Shown here: positions 48,183 to 61,101 of the stretch, piece by piece | How the letters are laid out: each line of letters opens with the position of its first letter | Numbering within the stretch: position 1 is the first letter of the stretch | Assembly (NCBI GenBank): GCA_918026815.1 | Contig: CAKJVC010000140.1 | Coordinates: 61,355-125,354, forward strand | Source of the DNA: Chalara sp. BL73 | Lineage: Eukaryota > Ascomycota > Leotiomycetes > Helotiales | Length of the DNA stretch: 64,000 nucleotides | Reading direction: 5' to 3' | Notes under the pieces: model-generated | What the model saw: only the letters and a program-made list of their open reading frames with translations | Told to the model about the DNA's origin: nothing | Database searches by the model: none | Position numbers and translations under genes: made by a program

Positions 48183-50200
48183 CTACTTCATCTTCGACTC
48201 TCCTTTTACCTCTCCACCTGCTCCATCCATTTGGCCTCCTACGATGCAACCCCCTCCTCCCCCCCTTTTCGTTTTCCTCACTTCTGCTAATAATGTCAAA
48301 GCAGATGAAAAATGATTCTGTCTCCGTCCGATCTTTCCCCGATTCACCTCGTTTGATCGAACCAATCACCAGCCTTCGATGGGACAACTGCCAGAACCGG
48401 TTTGGCTGGGCAGTCTGGAGCCGGGACCTTCCCTGTTTGGGGCATGAAAGGCGATGCTACAATTTCTTCTTCGTGCCTTCCATGACGTTTCTATGGCCCA
48501 GTTGCTTTGTCACAACATGATTGGTTCTTCGGCTTACTCAGCTCATGTCACGCTTGTTCGTGTCACCTCTCGGTCCAAAATTCAATTTGAACTTGGATCA
48601 CTCAATGTTCCTTCGGGAATCTTCAACCTTCAGCCTACAATCATTCTCTCCTCCTTTACACTAGAATCCCAAGCGGTGAGCGGGCCAGCAATGGGATGGA
48701 GTATATGCATGAAGCACCAATCTACCTCACTTAGAGCAACTTTCCCATGTTCTGGTCAACAAATCAGAAGAAAGAATTTCCACCCCACACCTGCCGCAGC
48801 GGCTCACTTTAATCCCCCATCCATCTGCCTCATTTGCTGTATATCTGCCTTCAAGCTTTATTCCCTTGATTTACATACTTTGCGCTTCAGATAGATGGCA
48901 CACCTGACTTTCTACTCTTATTATTCGTCATTTTCCAGCTTATCGTCTAGTTGTTGTATTTCATAAAGTTTTCAAAGCATTTTACTTGACGACATTCAGA
49001 AGTTCCCAAGGATCCTCTTTCGGTCAAGCGCCCGGCTGGGGAAACAAAGAAGGGCCGAAGTCTGCCGGAATGAGTGTGGAGAATCCGGAGGTGGCTGCAA
49101 CTCAGCACTATCAAGAGCTGGTGGCTCGTTTGATACAGAACAAGCTTTCTAGTGAGCTGTTGGTTTTGTTTCGACCGGAAGATGCGATAGATCCTCACAT
49201 GGCTAATTAGCCCAGTTCGCCGAGATGGCAGGCCTGCGACAGAATGTTTCGACATTTTGCGCCGTTGCCAGAAAAAAAATCATGTAAAATAACCCTATGG
49301 AAGGGGTCCAAGTCAAATGACAAGAAATACGCGTTCAGTGGATTCTACCCATGTTATGCTCGCGAAGGCTAGCGTCAAACTTACTGCGACAAAAGAAATC
49401 GATGCAAAGGGTAAATGTCGGAAGCACCGTTCTAAAATTATTGACTTCAGCATAAACATGCTTTCTAAGGGGAGCCTAGGAGGAGACCAAGTCAGTGGCT
49501 GAGATGCATCAAAATATCTGGCTCATCAATGGGACTAGTGATGTGTTTCGGTCCTTTGTCAGGATCAGCGACACAAGAGGTGCAGACGCACAATCCATTG
49601 AAACGTGGAAGGATCTACCCCAGCTCAAGGTATCAACAACGATGTCAATGGGAAGGGTATCCACGATTCTGTAAAGCCTGCCAGAACTTTCGCATCTAAA
49701 ACTTTCAGAAGCACGAGCTTTGCTGTTTTACAGGCTCTTGCAATTTTCTAGACGCATGTCTTATCAGGCCAATACGACTCCTGAAACAAATCTAAGACTA
49801 TTCTTCCGAGAGATCTCAAGGGGGTCGAAAATCCCTTGTGCAAGCTGCTTTTCCTGTTCTTATATCGAATTTTATCTTTCCAGATGAATATCTCACAATT
49901 TATACTGCCTTACATGCCGCGTCCTCGCATATCAGACAACAATCTCTGTATTGCTGCTACTTGTCAGATCTTAGCAAGTTGCCTCAAAAAAGTTTATCGA
50001 CAATCTTGCTGAAACAATTCTCACTACCATTTTCTGATCGAGTGTTTGAAAATGTGTCACTAGGACTGAATAGCATACCAAAGTACCAGGAACCTTTAAT
50101 TCTTTCCTCCTACCTATGGTTCTTCAGCTATGAACTCTTTCCCACTATTTTTAAGCAGAAGTAAATTATCAATATGGTTGCACAGCTTCCGTCATCCCCA

Positions 50201-53186
50201 CTACGATCGTTGGGGGAAATCTTCCACTATTTCCAAGCTCCCAGTAAGGCTGATTTGGAACGTAGCCTTCCTATCAACATCAACGAAGAATGTATACTCT
50301 CCCGGATACAAAACTCTATTGCCCATCTCATCAACACGAGTCAAACTCTCGAGTTTAATCGTCAAATTAACTGTAGCCCTTCCTTCAGCTCGTACAGCAT
50401 GCGCTCGCTTGTATGAGACAAGTGTTTTAAGTGGGTATGGGGCAGACCCAGCCGTCGTGTTCATGAAAAGCATTGCCACGAAATCCGAGTCCACAGAACC
50501 GGTGTTGGATATATTCACCGGTACTGTGAGGACGGGTTTCGACAGGAGTTGGATCCAATCATCGCTCTCTGAGACCAAGTGTTGAATGTTGAGAGATCTC
50601 AAGCTACTCTCGATAGACACAGAGAATGTGGTATAGTGTAAGCCATGCCCGAACGGAACCACAGCATTCTTATACCACATATGTGTTCGGCCATGCTTCG
50701 CGTTTCCTTCCGTTGGGCGTAGATTCATATCAGTGGGCAGGACAGCGTCAGTATATGAAGCAGGATATTGTGTGATGGGTAGCCTGCCCGCTGGGGCAGC
50801 CTTGCCGGTGAGGATATTGAGTATCGCGCTTCCGCCTGATTGTCCTGGGTATCCAGCCCACAGTATGGCATTCACAGTAGCATTTTCGAGAAGCTCAGTA
50901 TCATCCACCTGCCCGCCGCCAAACTGGGTCACTACGGTTGGCTTGCCGAGACTGGTGAGTGAGCGAAGCAGGTCGAGCTGTGGTGCTGGCCAAGCTATAT
51001 CGTCGCGATCCAAACCCTCGCCTTCGATTGTATAATCTATGCCTCCGAAGAATAGTATCACATCTGCAGCCTCTGCTGCGGCGATGGCGGCGCTGTAAGA
51101 TTCGTCAATGCTTTTTATGCCTGATCCTTGCACGGAGACGAAATCGAGATCGAGCTCTTTGGCAGCTTGGTTGATAGAGATTATATAGGGTGCAGGTCCA
51201 TAGTAGTTTCCTTGAAGTTGCACAGTAGCGTTGCAGTAAGGACCAATCAATGCATACTTCTTTAAAGGTTCCAGACCAAGCGGGAGGATACCATCATTCT
51301 TGATCAAAACTGCTCCCGCGACCGCGGTATCATACGCCAACTGTTGTGCTTCTGGTGTATTGACCGCATCCCATCCCAGCTTCCTAAGTGGTTGATCTGT
51401 GGCTGGATCAAAAAAGCCAATGGCTAACAAAGAAGTGTAAAGCCTGATCAGCGCTTTATCAAGGTCTGCTTCAGTCACGAGGGACTGATTCCGAGCTTCC
51501 ATAAGCCCAGCCCATGCTCCGCCAATACAATGCAAATCCGTACCGGCTTTCAAAGCCGCGGCCGATGCTTCGGCGGGCGTGCTGGCATATTGGTGCGGTG
51601 ACCAGATATCTTTCACGGCATCGCAATCGCTTGTCACCCAGTGATCATCCGCCTCCCATCGCCAATGTCGGCGCAGTATTTCTTTCATGAGATAGCTGTT
51701 CGCGCAAGCAGGCACGCCGTTGACGGCATTGTAAGCGCACATAAAGGCACCAACCTGCCGATCTGCAGCGCATGTCTTGAACGGTGGAAGGTAGTACTCT
51801 GATAGCTCTTGCGTGGTGACGATAGCGTCAAACCCATCTCTGGTCACGTTCCCCGCCTCCTCAAAATCGTAGGCGGCGTAGTGCTTGCACGTGGCTATAG
51901 TATTTTTGGTGCCGGTTGATTTGTCTTCGAGACCCAAGATCAAAGCGCTTACATAGCTTTGCAGGTGGAAAGGATCTTCTCCTGGTGTCTCATGGCCGCG
52001 TCCCCAACGAGGATCTTTGAAAGGGTTAATATTCGGAGTCTACAATCATGTGTTAGCAGCCATACTTCTTAATATCCCAACCACTGTGCTTCAATAAATC
52101 TATTAGCGTACCCATAAATCAAGACCCACTCTCCCATCATTGTCAAAAGCTCTTGTTTCTATCGAAATGACTTTCCCGATGGCCTCAACCATCTCATCAT
52201 CAAACGCCGCGCCAATGACGATGGGAGAAGGGAACGAGGTTGCAGACGTAAAATTCTCCTTCCCAAAAGTCGTGCCTGGCGACCTAGCCAAACCATGCAG
52301 TCCCTCCGCCCACCAATTATAAGCTCCAAGCCCTAGGCGTGGAACACCTGGTGCATTGTGAAACAGGTTCGCGACTTTCTCTTCGCTCGTGAAGGCTGCT
52401 ACAAGCGCTGCAGCTCGTTTCTTTGGGGAAAGACCCAGGTTACACACGTCGTTAGAACATAGCGGGTCGGCTGAGCAGTCAGGGAAGTACTTGGAACTTG
52501 CTGGTGATGAAGTTCTAGGATTGCTAATGTTATAGATCCCGATGCTGGAAGGGTAAAACATTAGATCGCCTCGAGTGCCTTTGTCCGAATAGAGAGAACT
52601 TACAAAGATGCTTGACCACAGGTCTCATCCGATCTTCCGGGACAAGAAGTGTTACATGATTGCTCGTCAGCTTTCCGGGTCGACGGATCTAGCGAGCTCC
52701 CGCAGAAGCATTGCCTATTTGGATGGACGCGTCAATATTTATTTTTTCTGTATTTTTCTTTCATACCGCTGCGGGTGATGGTAAGGGGATAGCGTACGTG
52801 GCTCCTTTTACCCCAGCTAGACTATACCCAGCTTGTCCACACCTGTCGACACAATGCCGCGGAGAGCTTTGAAACGAATCAGGCTGTGCACCGCTTAAAG
52901 AGCGTGCCGTTGCTGCATCGGGATAGCAGCCAAGATAGACCGCTTCTCCTGCATACGGCTCCGGTTCTGGAGGCGCAGGTGCGCAGGCTCTATGGTGACT
53001 CTGGCGTGGTAACGGTGGCGCCTTGGTTCCGAACATTGCTGCATATAACAGGAGGCTGGAGATGAGAAGGTAGGTCTTGCAGTGCGACTTCAGAAATGCA
53101 AGTTTCTGTTCTGGGTTGGAGGCTGCAGGAATGGGTTCTGGAAGCTGGCCTGGGCCCGATATGTATTTTGGGGGCTCTGCATTCAT
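50201..53186 (-). CDS. Membrane-anchored WSC-GH3 fusion (beta-xylosidase-like glycoside hydrolase)
   Basis: Four exons: 53186-52798, 52714-52604, 52544-52112 and 52039-50201. Introns are 83, 59 and 72 nt and the protein is 923 residues. A short N-terminal tail leads to a hydrophobic helix at residues 38-53 (TYLLISSLLLYAAMFG), consistent with a type II signal anchor. A WSC domain fills about 82-165: YLGCYPDA, CVDRC, QCFCGSSLDP, CNTSCPG and ETCGQAS, with all eight cysteines. The GH3 catalytic region starts near 175 (YFPDCSADPLCSNDVC), with NPFKDPRWGRGHETPGEDP, the substrate-loop KHYAAYDFE, and WVTSDCDAV carrying the nucleophile Asp near residue 448. The GH3-C and fibronectin-like domains follow. 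It resembles xylan 1,4-beta-xylosidases. The WSC would bind wall or plant polysaccharide, placing activity at the cell surface (inference). Confidence 0.9.
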
Positions 53187-55305
53187 CTTGACTAGATGTA
53201 TTTAGCATAGGCTCGAGTTCAAAACTGAAATTTGATTGATTCCCTTTTGAAAGCGATCTGCTATTGGGCCTGCAAGTACACAGCGAGGCCAATCTCTTCG
53301 TCCCGAGCTTCACCGGGCTGGAGAGAGACAGTGGGAAAGTTGTTCTACTTACGTGCCCTGTTGGATGCCTTTCCCCTTTCAATATATACCTCTGGCTTGG
53401 GTTCCTGGCTATGCTGCATCATGCTTGTCCGGACCAAGATAACTGATATAGGCAGAGCGATGGTATCGTCCCTACCGCCAAATTTTTGCTCCTCAAGCTG
53501 GAAGCCCTCGAAAAGCCGCAGAAAAAGTCCTTAGATTTCTATCCCTGAACCATTTACCAGTTTGACTAGTTTTACGTAGCCTTGGAATCTCACAAAAGCG
53601 CTTTAAACCTCATGTTCCCCCACTCTTTCCAACTCAGCCCTTGTTCTTTACCGGTCGTGATGATTCTTCTTTTTTGAGAGGGAGAGAGGGGGAGAAAGAT
53701 AATCGTTAATGGGAATAATAATAATCACAAAACTAGAATCTTCCGTGTGCTGATTTCCGTTGCGCAATTTCAGATCTAGAGAATGTTCCTTCTGGGCGAA
53801 AAGTTGTGGGGTGGTGTGAAATTGCCTGTTCGGGATCGATATGCATGCGGATGGCGGGACGTTGCAGATCATCAAGAACGATTGCCCACTTGATCTGTCA
53901 ATCACGGTTTTTTGTTTTAATACATGGAACCCTTCTTCGTTTTATGTTACCAGACTGTATTTACACGAAGCCCTCGGAATTACCATGTGAGGATCATTGA
54001 ATGGCAGCACCGGAACCTAAAGTAGAAAAGTTGAAGGAGACCGCATGGGACAAAATCTCGGTAGTGCGCTGGGTGGAACAGCAGATATCTCTTGCGAAAT
54101 AGAAAACTTGCTTAACAAGCGCCCTCATGGTTGAGGGGGTATATCTACGTGACAGGAACCAAAGGAAAAAAGAACACGTCAAAAACGATTGGAGAGAAAG
54201 GATCTGCTAGCTAGAAATGCTGTGGAAAAAAGTCGTCTTTTTTTTATTTTTAATTTTCATGAACGTGCACAATGCTATTCGAGTAAAACCGCAACATCAC
54301 TGTTCAGCAGTCTATTGTTGCGCTCATGTCCTGCTTCGGGCCAGGCTATCAATGACACTCCGCTCGACAAAAGGCACCCATCTTAGATACATGCAAGTCC
54401 GGTTCCCTGCCACCCATAGTCGCTCATCTCCTCATCATCCGCATGTCGCAATGGAGAGGAACTCCAGCTGGATATTTTCGCATCAGAAGAACTCCAATGC
54501 GAGCCATGCTTTCCGGCGTCGACTCTCAGGTTCCTGAGCTTCCCCCGGCGTCCTCAACCTTCTGTGACATCACGCCGGCTACTTTTTCAAGCGGCCAGGT
54601 GGAGGAATTTATATTTTCAAGAAGGGCATGTCTCGGATCTGAGAGGTAGGTATTGGTGCTTCTATGGATTCAATTAGAGAGTTTCTGTTGCGCTGCTGTA
54701 TCTGTGGTGTTGGCCACGCCAGGGTTTATATCTCTAAGCGATCTAGCAGATGGTCTGGGTCAGGGTAGGATGGGTGGGTTGGCTGCTGGGCTGTACATTG
54801 AGTTGTGAAGGAATAACGGATCATGAATTGTAGGCCTGATAATCTAGATAAGCTCCTGTTGTGAGTTACACAAAATGGTAGTAAAGAAGCAGACGCTTAT
54901 CCACACTTCTGGTACGGCAAGTAGTGACGAACCACAGCGAGAAATGCAGCCGGCCTTGACGTCGGCAAAATTTTTGTTGTGATCTGCTTGTCCCCAGACT
55001 TTCGGGATGTCCTATAGGGCACTTACAAATTGATGTGGAAAGGTAGCCATTGCCCGTAAATAACCATTTGCTGCGCTCACTTGGGTTGCTTTGTGTCACA
55101 ACGTCCACAATACTCAGGGCCTCGACCAATAGGTAGTTAGAAAATGTGTTAACCGAAATTTGATTGAAAATAACGTGATTGTGAATTAGATACTTAGCCC
55201 GCCAAATGTATCCGCTAACCTCGTAGTATAGACAAATCAGTTCTACACAACCACCAACCAAAGTCATATGATTAAATAGTAAATAGATCATATAGATCAT
55301 ATAGA
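53187..55305. other. Intergenic stretch, no supported gene
   Basis: About 2.1 kb. It includes a T-rich segment at about 54230-54260 and a 9-bp tandem repeat just beyond the 4CL-like stop codon. Plus frames at 54189-54649 have no motif. Confidence 0.5.
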
Positions 55306-55308
55306 TCA
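55283..55308. repeat. ATAGATCAT tandem repeat (2.9 copies)
   Basis: 9-bp unit repeated almost three times, ending at the stop codon of the 4CL-like gene, so it forms the start of that gene's 3' UTR. Confidence 0.85.
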
Positions 55309-57283
55309 CAACTTCGCCTTCAGCTCGTTCTTCTCGCCATTCAAAATGTCTTTCAGGATCCTCCGTAAGATCTTCCCTGCCGCTGACTTTGGAATCTCGG
55401 AAACGAAACGAACACCACCCCTCAATTTCTTATGGTTGGCGACTCGTTTCTCAACCCATGCTGTGATGTCAGCCTCTAGGGCCTTATCATCGACGTCCTT
55501 GACAGCAGGAGCCTTCACTACAAAGGCTAGGGGAAGCTCAGTTGCTTGCGACTTGTCGTAGACACCGACTACACACGCGTCTGAAATTTTCTCATTGCTT
55601 ACAAGAAGTCCCTCTAGTTCGGCTGGCGCAACTTGGAATCTAAACTAAAATTAGCGCTGTAGCTTTACTTCCAGTTGAAAGGTGACATTAATTGCCTACC
55701 CCTTATACTTGATTAGCTCTTTTAGGCGGTCTGTAATATAAAAGTTGCCTTGATCATCTTGATAGCCAATATCGCCAGTCTTGAAAAATCCGTCCGAAGT
55801 CATACAGTCCTTAGTAGCTTGAGGATTTTTCCAGTAACCAGCGAAGACGTTTGGTCCTTTCAACCACAACTCGCCAACGAAGCCGACAGGCAGCTCCTTT
55901 CCGTCCGCAGAAGCATATTTAGCGCTCATATTGGCAACCATCTTTCCTACAGAGCCAATTGAAGTCTTCCACTCACTAGTCGGCTGTACGAAGTCAGGTC
56001 GACGTATATACTCTGTATCAATGTTTTTCTCACCTGCAAATGAGTTGTTGGACTTGTTTCGCTTAATCCATACGCTTGCTTAACAGAAACTCTAATTCGA
56101 TTATATACAGCATGAACAAGTTCTGGTGTCAAAGGAGCCGCTGCTGATATGATCGAAACGAGACTGCTAAGATTGAACTTATCGACGAGAGGATGCTTAG
56201 CAAGGAAGAGTATGATCGGTGGGACTAGGTAGACGCGAGTAACTTGGTAGTCTTGAATCGCTTTCAGGAAGATTTCCGGCACGAATGCTGAGAGTACTAC
56301 CAACTTCATTCCACGGTGTAGCGAAAAATGAATAAGAACTACAAGGCCTAAGGATGTTAGGTCGTGTGCCTCTCCCCAGGCGTGACTGCACGACATGCTA
56401 CTAATGTCTTCCAGCCATTCGCCACATACTTTCGTTTCTTGCAGAACTTGGAAACTAGTTGAGAAAAGATTTCAGAAATCTAAAAGAACTCACCATATAT
56501 GTGGAAAAAAGGCAATACAGCCAGAATTGTATCACCTGTTCCATTTGGCCCTCCTTGCCAAATCATCTCCGGTGGATCTACGCCTTCGACAAGCCGATCC
56601 ATTTGTAAAATGTTAGCCACGATGTTACGATGTGTAAGCATCACTCCCTTAGGTAGCCCGGTAGTTCCAGAAGAGTAGGGGATGAAAGCTAGATCAGCAG
56701 GTCCCTGCTTATTTCTTTGGCCTCCCCTACCGCTACCAGGCTTGAGAAAATCTACAAAATGCTGAAAAGGGCTCAATTTCTCTTGTCCAATCAACAAGAT
56801 TCTACTAGTTGGAACTCCCGCAATTTCGGCAGCCTCGAGAACTGTCTTCAGCAAAGGCGCCTGGGTCACAATGGCTCGAGCGCCAGAGTCTTTAAGCTGG
56901 AAAGCAAGCTCCTGGACAGAGTAGGCTGGGTTTGCAGGTGAGACTACCCCATTTGCCCATAGTGTGCCAAAGATCAGAGCGGGTGTATCAATGCAATTCG
57001 TAGCACATGTCGCCAGCACATCGCCTTTGTTCCATCTCCATTGTGTGCGAAGGGCCTCTCCAAAGCCAATGGCGGTCTCCTTCACTTCAGCAAAGGTGTA
57101 CTCGTTTTTCGTTTGGGGATCAATGTAAACAACTAGCAGCAGTTAGTTCAATCCGTGTATTGTGTCAGGCCCGTGAATGCACTGACCTTTATCCTTGGGG
57201 AATGGGACCTCGATCTCGAATAGCAACTGCCAGATGTCTATGTCCGGGATGACAACCGGCGCATACACGGATTCGCTGACCAT
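55306..57283 (-). CDS. Peroxisomal 4-coumarate-CoA ligase-like acyl-CoA synthetase
   Basis: Five exons: 57283-57187, 57132-56494, 56347-56034, 55971-55700 and 55639-55306. Introns are 54, 146, 62 and 60 nt and the protein is 551 residues. The start [17 protein letters not shown] and [12 protein letters not shown] are typical of fungal 4CL-like proteins. The AMP-binding P-loop is [29 protein letters not shown] is motif A5-like; [19 protein letters not shown] and [10 protein letters not shown] hold the hinge; [11 protein letters not shown] carries the catalytic Lys. The last three residues are AKL, a PTS1 peroxisome signal. The reaction is ATP-dependent CoA activation of an aryl or medium-chain acid. 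Peroxisomal targeting suggests side-chain beta-oxidation. It is divergent from the GST gene. Confidence 0.93.
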
Positions 57284-59044
57284 GACTGCGGGTTGAAGTT
57301 TGGAAGCTCATCTTGACGTCGGGCAAACTATTTACTTTAAGTCATAGGGTTCCGTCATCCCAAGGTGAAGCGACACCCTTATGTTACCTTGAATTGGTTG
57401 TGCCCAGGAACAAACGGCCAATCTGATCTGGCAACCAACGGTCTGAGGTGAGATTGGCTTTTCCCGATGCCATAATAGGCTATCAGTTTCATGAGACATA
57501 GTAACCATACGAGAGGAAGTTGATAGGAGTGGTGCTACTAGCATGCTGAGGATCATAGTGTTGAGTTCTGGAGCTGGTTGTCGTTGCCAGGTGTGGAGCT
57601 AATTTAGCTGTTTGGCTGATAACCCAAGAATGTGGGACGGATCAAAATTATTGTGGGCTTCCACGATGAGATAACGATTTGCGATATCATAACCACATCC
57701 AAGCGAACATCGTTTCGATACTGCATTGTATTGTTCTCAACCTTCTCATAGATGAAATATCTCAAGTGGGAATATTACAACCAATCATTAAAAGTTTATT
57801 GACGCAGCTTCGGGCGAGTGCGTGACTCTGCATGATAAACATCAAAGTTATGTGCGAAAAGACAAGGAATAACAGCCATTATCACTGTCCCTTTGAAGCC
57901 GAAATATTCTTGCTTTATGAACGAAATTTCAGAGTGCGCATATTATACGTCTATAATATGGCTTATCACGAACATTGGAACCGCGGTCATTCGTGCAGCG
58001 GCTCTTTTCCCCTCTTAGATGCCCTGCAGCAGCTTCAATTCAGCCAGCAAAGGATCTTTCTATAGAGAGGCTTCTTAAGTTCTATTTTCTTTTCTTTAGA
58101 TTAGAGTTAAGTGGTTCTAATATGTGGATCGATCAAGCGAGTCATTTATTAAAGGTCAAGTTTTATGTCATATGGATCCGTGGTTCAAGCAACTCTTCAA
58201 CCAACAATCTGCGCTCCAACAATTCTAGTAGGATCTATAAAGCTGTATAATTGCCAGATGCTATTGTTATGCAAGATTGCAGGACAGATGTCTGTGCCAA
58301 AGTATCTTGGATCACACATCTAACGGGAATGATCTATTTATCTCTCATCATCATGTCAAGGTGTTGCCCCTGTCACGACCGGCTGCGGGATGTGATTAAG
58401 CATTGAAAATTGACAACGCTAAGCACGTCATGCTATTTTCCATCTTTCATAAGCTAGAATCTGGCTGCCAAAGGAGACATTGGGCACTGGTCTCCTTGGT
58501 TGATATTGCGGCTCAGGGCTTCGGCGTAACTTTGAGTCCGAGCAAACGGGGCAGTCCAATAAGAAAGTATCCCGCAGTGGTGGACATCAAATTGCGTTTC
58601 CTCCTTCAATTGCCCACCAAATACCACTCTGTAGGAGCCAATCATTATTTAGTCCGCGATGCATCCTCTTTGTCCTTGCCTATCGAGAATTAGTTCGTTC
58701 GTCTGCAGCTTCAGCCAGAAAAAAAAGTAATAGCATGTCCGAAACCATTGTCTCCGGTCCTGGCATAGTCACCCCCGTACGCGGATTTGTTCGACATCAA
58801 AGACGGCATTCAGCCATTCATCTCTCACCACGCATTTAATTTCCTTGTTCGGGCGCTTAAGCCTGACTTCGGGGAGTATAAAAGGATGATTATCACGGCA
58901 TCCTACGTCCCTGAGCGCACAGAGGCGCATCACATATAAAGTATATGCTTCTGGCATGCCCCAAGTACTTGCATTAGCTATAAAGATAGTCGTAAGAAGC
59001 ACATTTACTCCCATACTTGTAACAGTTCCTCGGCCAGCCTCAGA
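57284..59044. other. Divergent intergenic region between 4CL-like and GST genes
   Basis: About 1.8 kb, AT-leaning, no gene supported. Confidence 0.5.
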
Positions 59045-59834
59045 ATGACATCTTCCCTTAAGCCTCTTACCATTTATGGGGGCGTCATGGGCCCAAACCC
59101 AGTCAAAGTAACATTCATCCTCCAAGAACTCGGGATTCCATATGAGCCAATGTATAACCTCCCATTCATCTTCAATCCTTTTCAACTCTTCAACTCCCTA
59201 TGCTCTCCCGACAGCACATCCCGCTTACTTCCAATCTCACAGCTACGTCCCCTTCCATGAAGTCAAGAACCCAGAATACACAGCCATAAACCCCAACGGC
59301 CGCCTCCCCTCCATCGTCGATCCAAACACCACGCCGCCAACCACCCTCTGGGAATCCGGCGCCATAATCGAGTACCTGATCGCCAAGTACGATCTTACCA
59401 ACAAAATCTCCTTCCCGCAAAACTCCACTGAGGATTTCCTAACAAAGCAGTATCTCTACTTCCAAGTCTCCGGCCAGGGTCCATACTATGGCCAAGCTCG
59501 CTTCTTCATCATCTCGCACCCAGAGAATCTGCCCAGCGTGATTGAGAGGTACAGGAACGAGATCAAGCGGGTCAGCGGCGTGCTTGAGCAGGTGTTGGAA
59601 GGGAAGGAGTGGTTAGTCGGTGGGAAGTGCACGTATGCGGATTTGTCATTCATTGCGTGGCAGGAGCTGGCGCTGGTGACCGTGAGCAAGGAGACTGACC
59701 TGGAAAAGGAGTTTCCGAATGTTTGGGCGTGGATGGAGAGGATGACGGCGCGGAAGGCGATCAAGGAGGTTTTAGTTGAGGTCGAGAAGAAGAAGATTGA
59801 GTTTGGGTATAAACCCCAACTAAAGCACGGGTAA
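59045..59834 (+). CDS. Glutathione S-transferase, URE2-like
   Basis: Two exons, 59045-59151 and 59243-59834, with a 91-nt intron, giving 232 residues. The thioredoxin-like N-terminal domain reads LTIYGGVMGPNPVKVTFILQ and GIPYEP, then after the splice VPFHEVKNPEYTAINPNGR, LPSIVD and the glutathione-contacting ESGAIIEYLIAKYD. The C-terminal helical domain has QYLYFQVSGQGPYYGQA and GGKCTYADLSFIAWQ. From family knowledge URE2-like GSTs conjugate glutathione to electrophiles or reduce peroxides. Divergence from the acyl-CoA synthetase may point to shared aromatic or xenobiotic handling, which is inference. Confidence 0.93.
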
Positions 59835-60019
59835 AGGATGTCGGTATTTGAGGCGGACGGTAGATGTTGAGAAGGGAAGGTTGCGGTTTCTACAGAGAAG
59901 ACTCTAAAGAAGTAGGTAGATAAGGTGCTTCAAGTATTACTTACACATAGACATTAAAGTACTTCACAGAGACGTCTCGGATTAAGAATGCGTCTCATGC
60001 TCCTCTTCAACATCCATCC

Positions 60020-60676
60020 TCAACAGCGTCCCTCCCAGTCATTCTTACCCTTCCTCTCTAGCCCAAAATCTCCCATCTTCGCGAACCCCTGACTCTCATA
60101 ATACCCGATCAATTTCCCCCGTTCCCCGCCCACCCATCCGCCCACACCGTCCTCCTCCCGATGCTCCTCGCAAACTCCGCCATGCCCCGAATCAACGCGC
60201 CGCCAGCACCCTTCCTCAAATCCCCGCTCGAAAATCCGTGACCACGACCTCCAGGTAAACAAACCCGCCCTCCCTTTCCTCCTTCCTCAGACCAGCAGAT
60301 AAGCCCTCCTGCTTCAGCACATACCCCGGAACCCAATCCACCCTGCAGACCGCAGCGCCGACCGCAGCCAGCGGCGGCCCTGGCCATCGACCCGATAGCG
60401 CGAGCCCTCTTCCCCGGCGGGATGCGCGGGGATCTCGGCCTCCGCAATCAGCACCCGTATCTTCTCGCCCCGCCCGGTCAAGCGATAGCTTTCCGACTCC
60501 CGCACCTGCTTGATCGTCTCCTCGACGTGGGTGCCGCGCTGCGTGAACGGGACGGAGCCCCACTGCTCGCCGCTCCCGATGGAGCTGAGGTGCGGGAGCG
60601 TGGAGTCGAAGGCCGCGTCGATGAACGCGGCGTCGTTGTGCTCCTCGGCTGCGTTCCTGATGTTGAAGGACGGCAT
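60020..60676 (-). pseudogene. GNAT acetyltransferase gene broken by three frameshifts
   Basis: The reading begins at 60676 (MPSFNIRNAAEEHNDAAF) in one frame and passes near 60371-60385 into a second frame (AAVCRVDWVPGYVLK, VYLEVVVTDFR). Near 60220-60236 it enters a third (LRKGAGGALIRGMAEFA, with the acetyl-CoA loop), and near 60110-60128 it returns to the first (LIGYYESQGFAKMG). Together the pieces give the ordered parts of a GNAT domain of about 220 residues. Every step is consistent with loss of one base, in GC-rich or homopolymer sequence, and no introns could explain them. This is either a decayed gene or assembly indels. The protein as given would be truncated after about 120 residues. 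Confidence 0.72.
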
Positions 60677-61101
60677 GCTTCGGCGGGCCGATGGGCGAGA
60701 TGATGGGGAGGGCCGAAGGGGAAAGAGTCAAAATGATTTGGGAGCGGAGCGGGAATAAAGAAGAGTAGGTTGTGAGCTAGTTATCTAGTAGGAAGGGGTG
60801 GAGGACGGGAACCCGAACAGGCAACGCTTTTATTATGGCGGGGTTTAAGCACGAGGTTAAGGTTTCTTGCATGGGTTAATCACAGATGCTTAGCACGTCT
60901 TTGAATTGCTTACTGAAGGGGATGATACCTCAGGAACGTAACACAAGCATCGCGCAGACCGCTTGAATCTATGTCAAAGGCATATAGCCGCCGAATAAAA
61001 GTTACTTTGTCTCTTATTCGGCCTCCTCTCACACGTTCTATTCTAGTGTCTACAAGAGTCTATTCTTGCTGAGAATTCTACTTGGGTAATCTGTTCAGGC
61101 A
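60677..61101. other. Intergenic region upstream of the broken GNAT gene
   Basis: About 425 bp between the GNAT start and the 3' end of the hydantoinase-like gene. Only GC-rich shadow frames overlap its left part. Confidence 0.45.

Larger units (their letters stand above)
47460..50200. other. Intergenic stretch with microsatellites
   Basis: About 2.7 kb. It has a 146-codon plus frame (48454-48894) without motifs. A plus frame at 48986-49210 (ending LLVLFRPEDAIDPHMAN) has coding-like composition and could be a terminal exon, but I could not link it to an upstream exon. Confidence 0.45.

Noticed and set aside
48454..48894. 146-codon plus-strand frame
   Set aside because: No domain, no clear start context, and no matching exon upstream or downstream.
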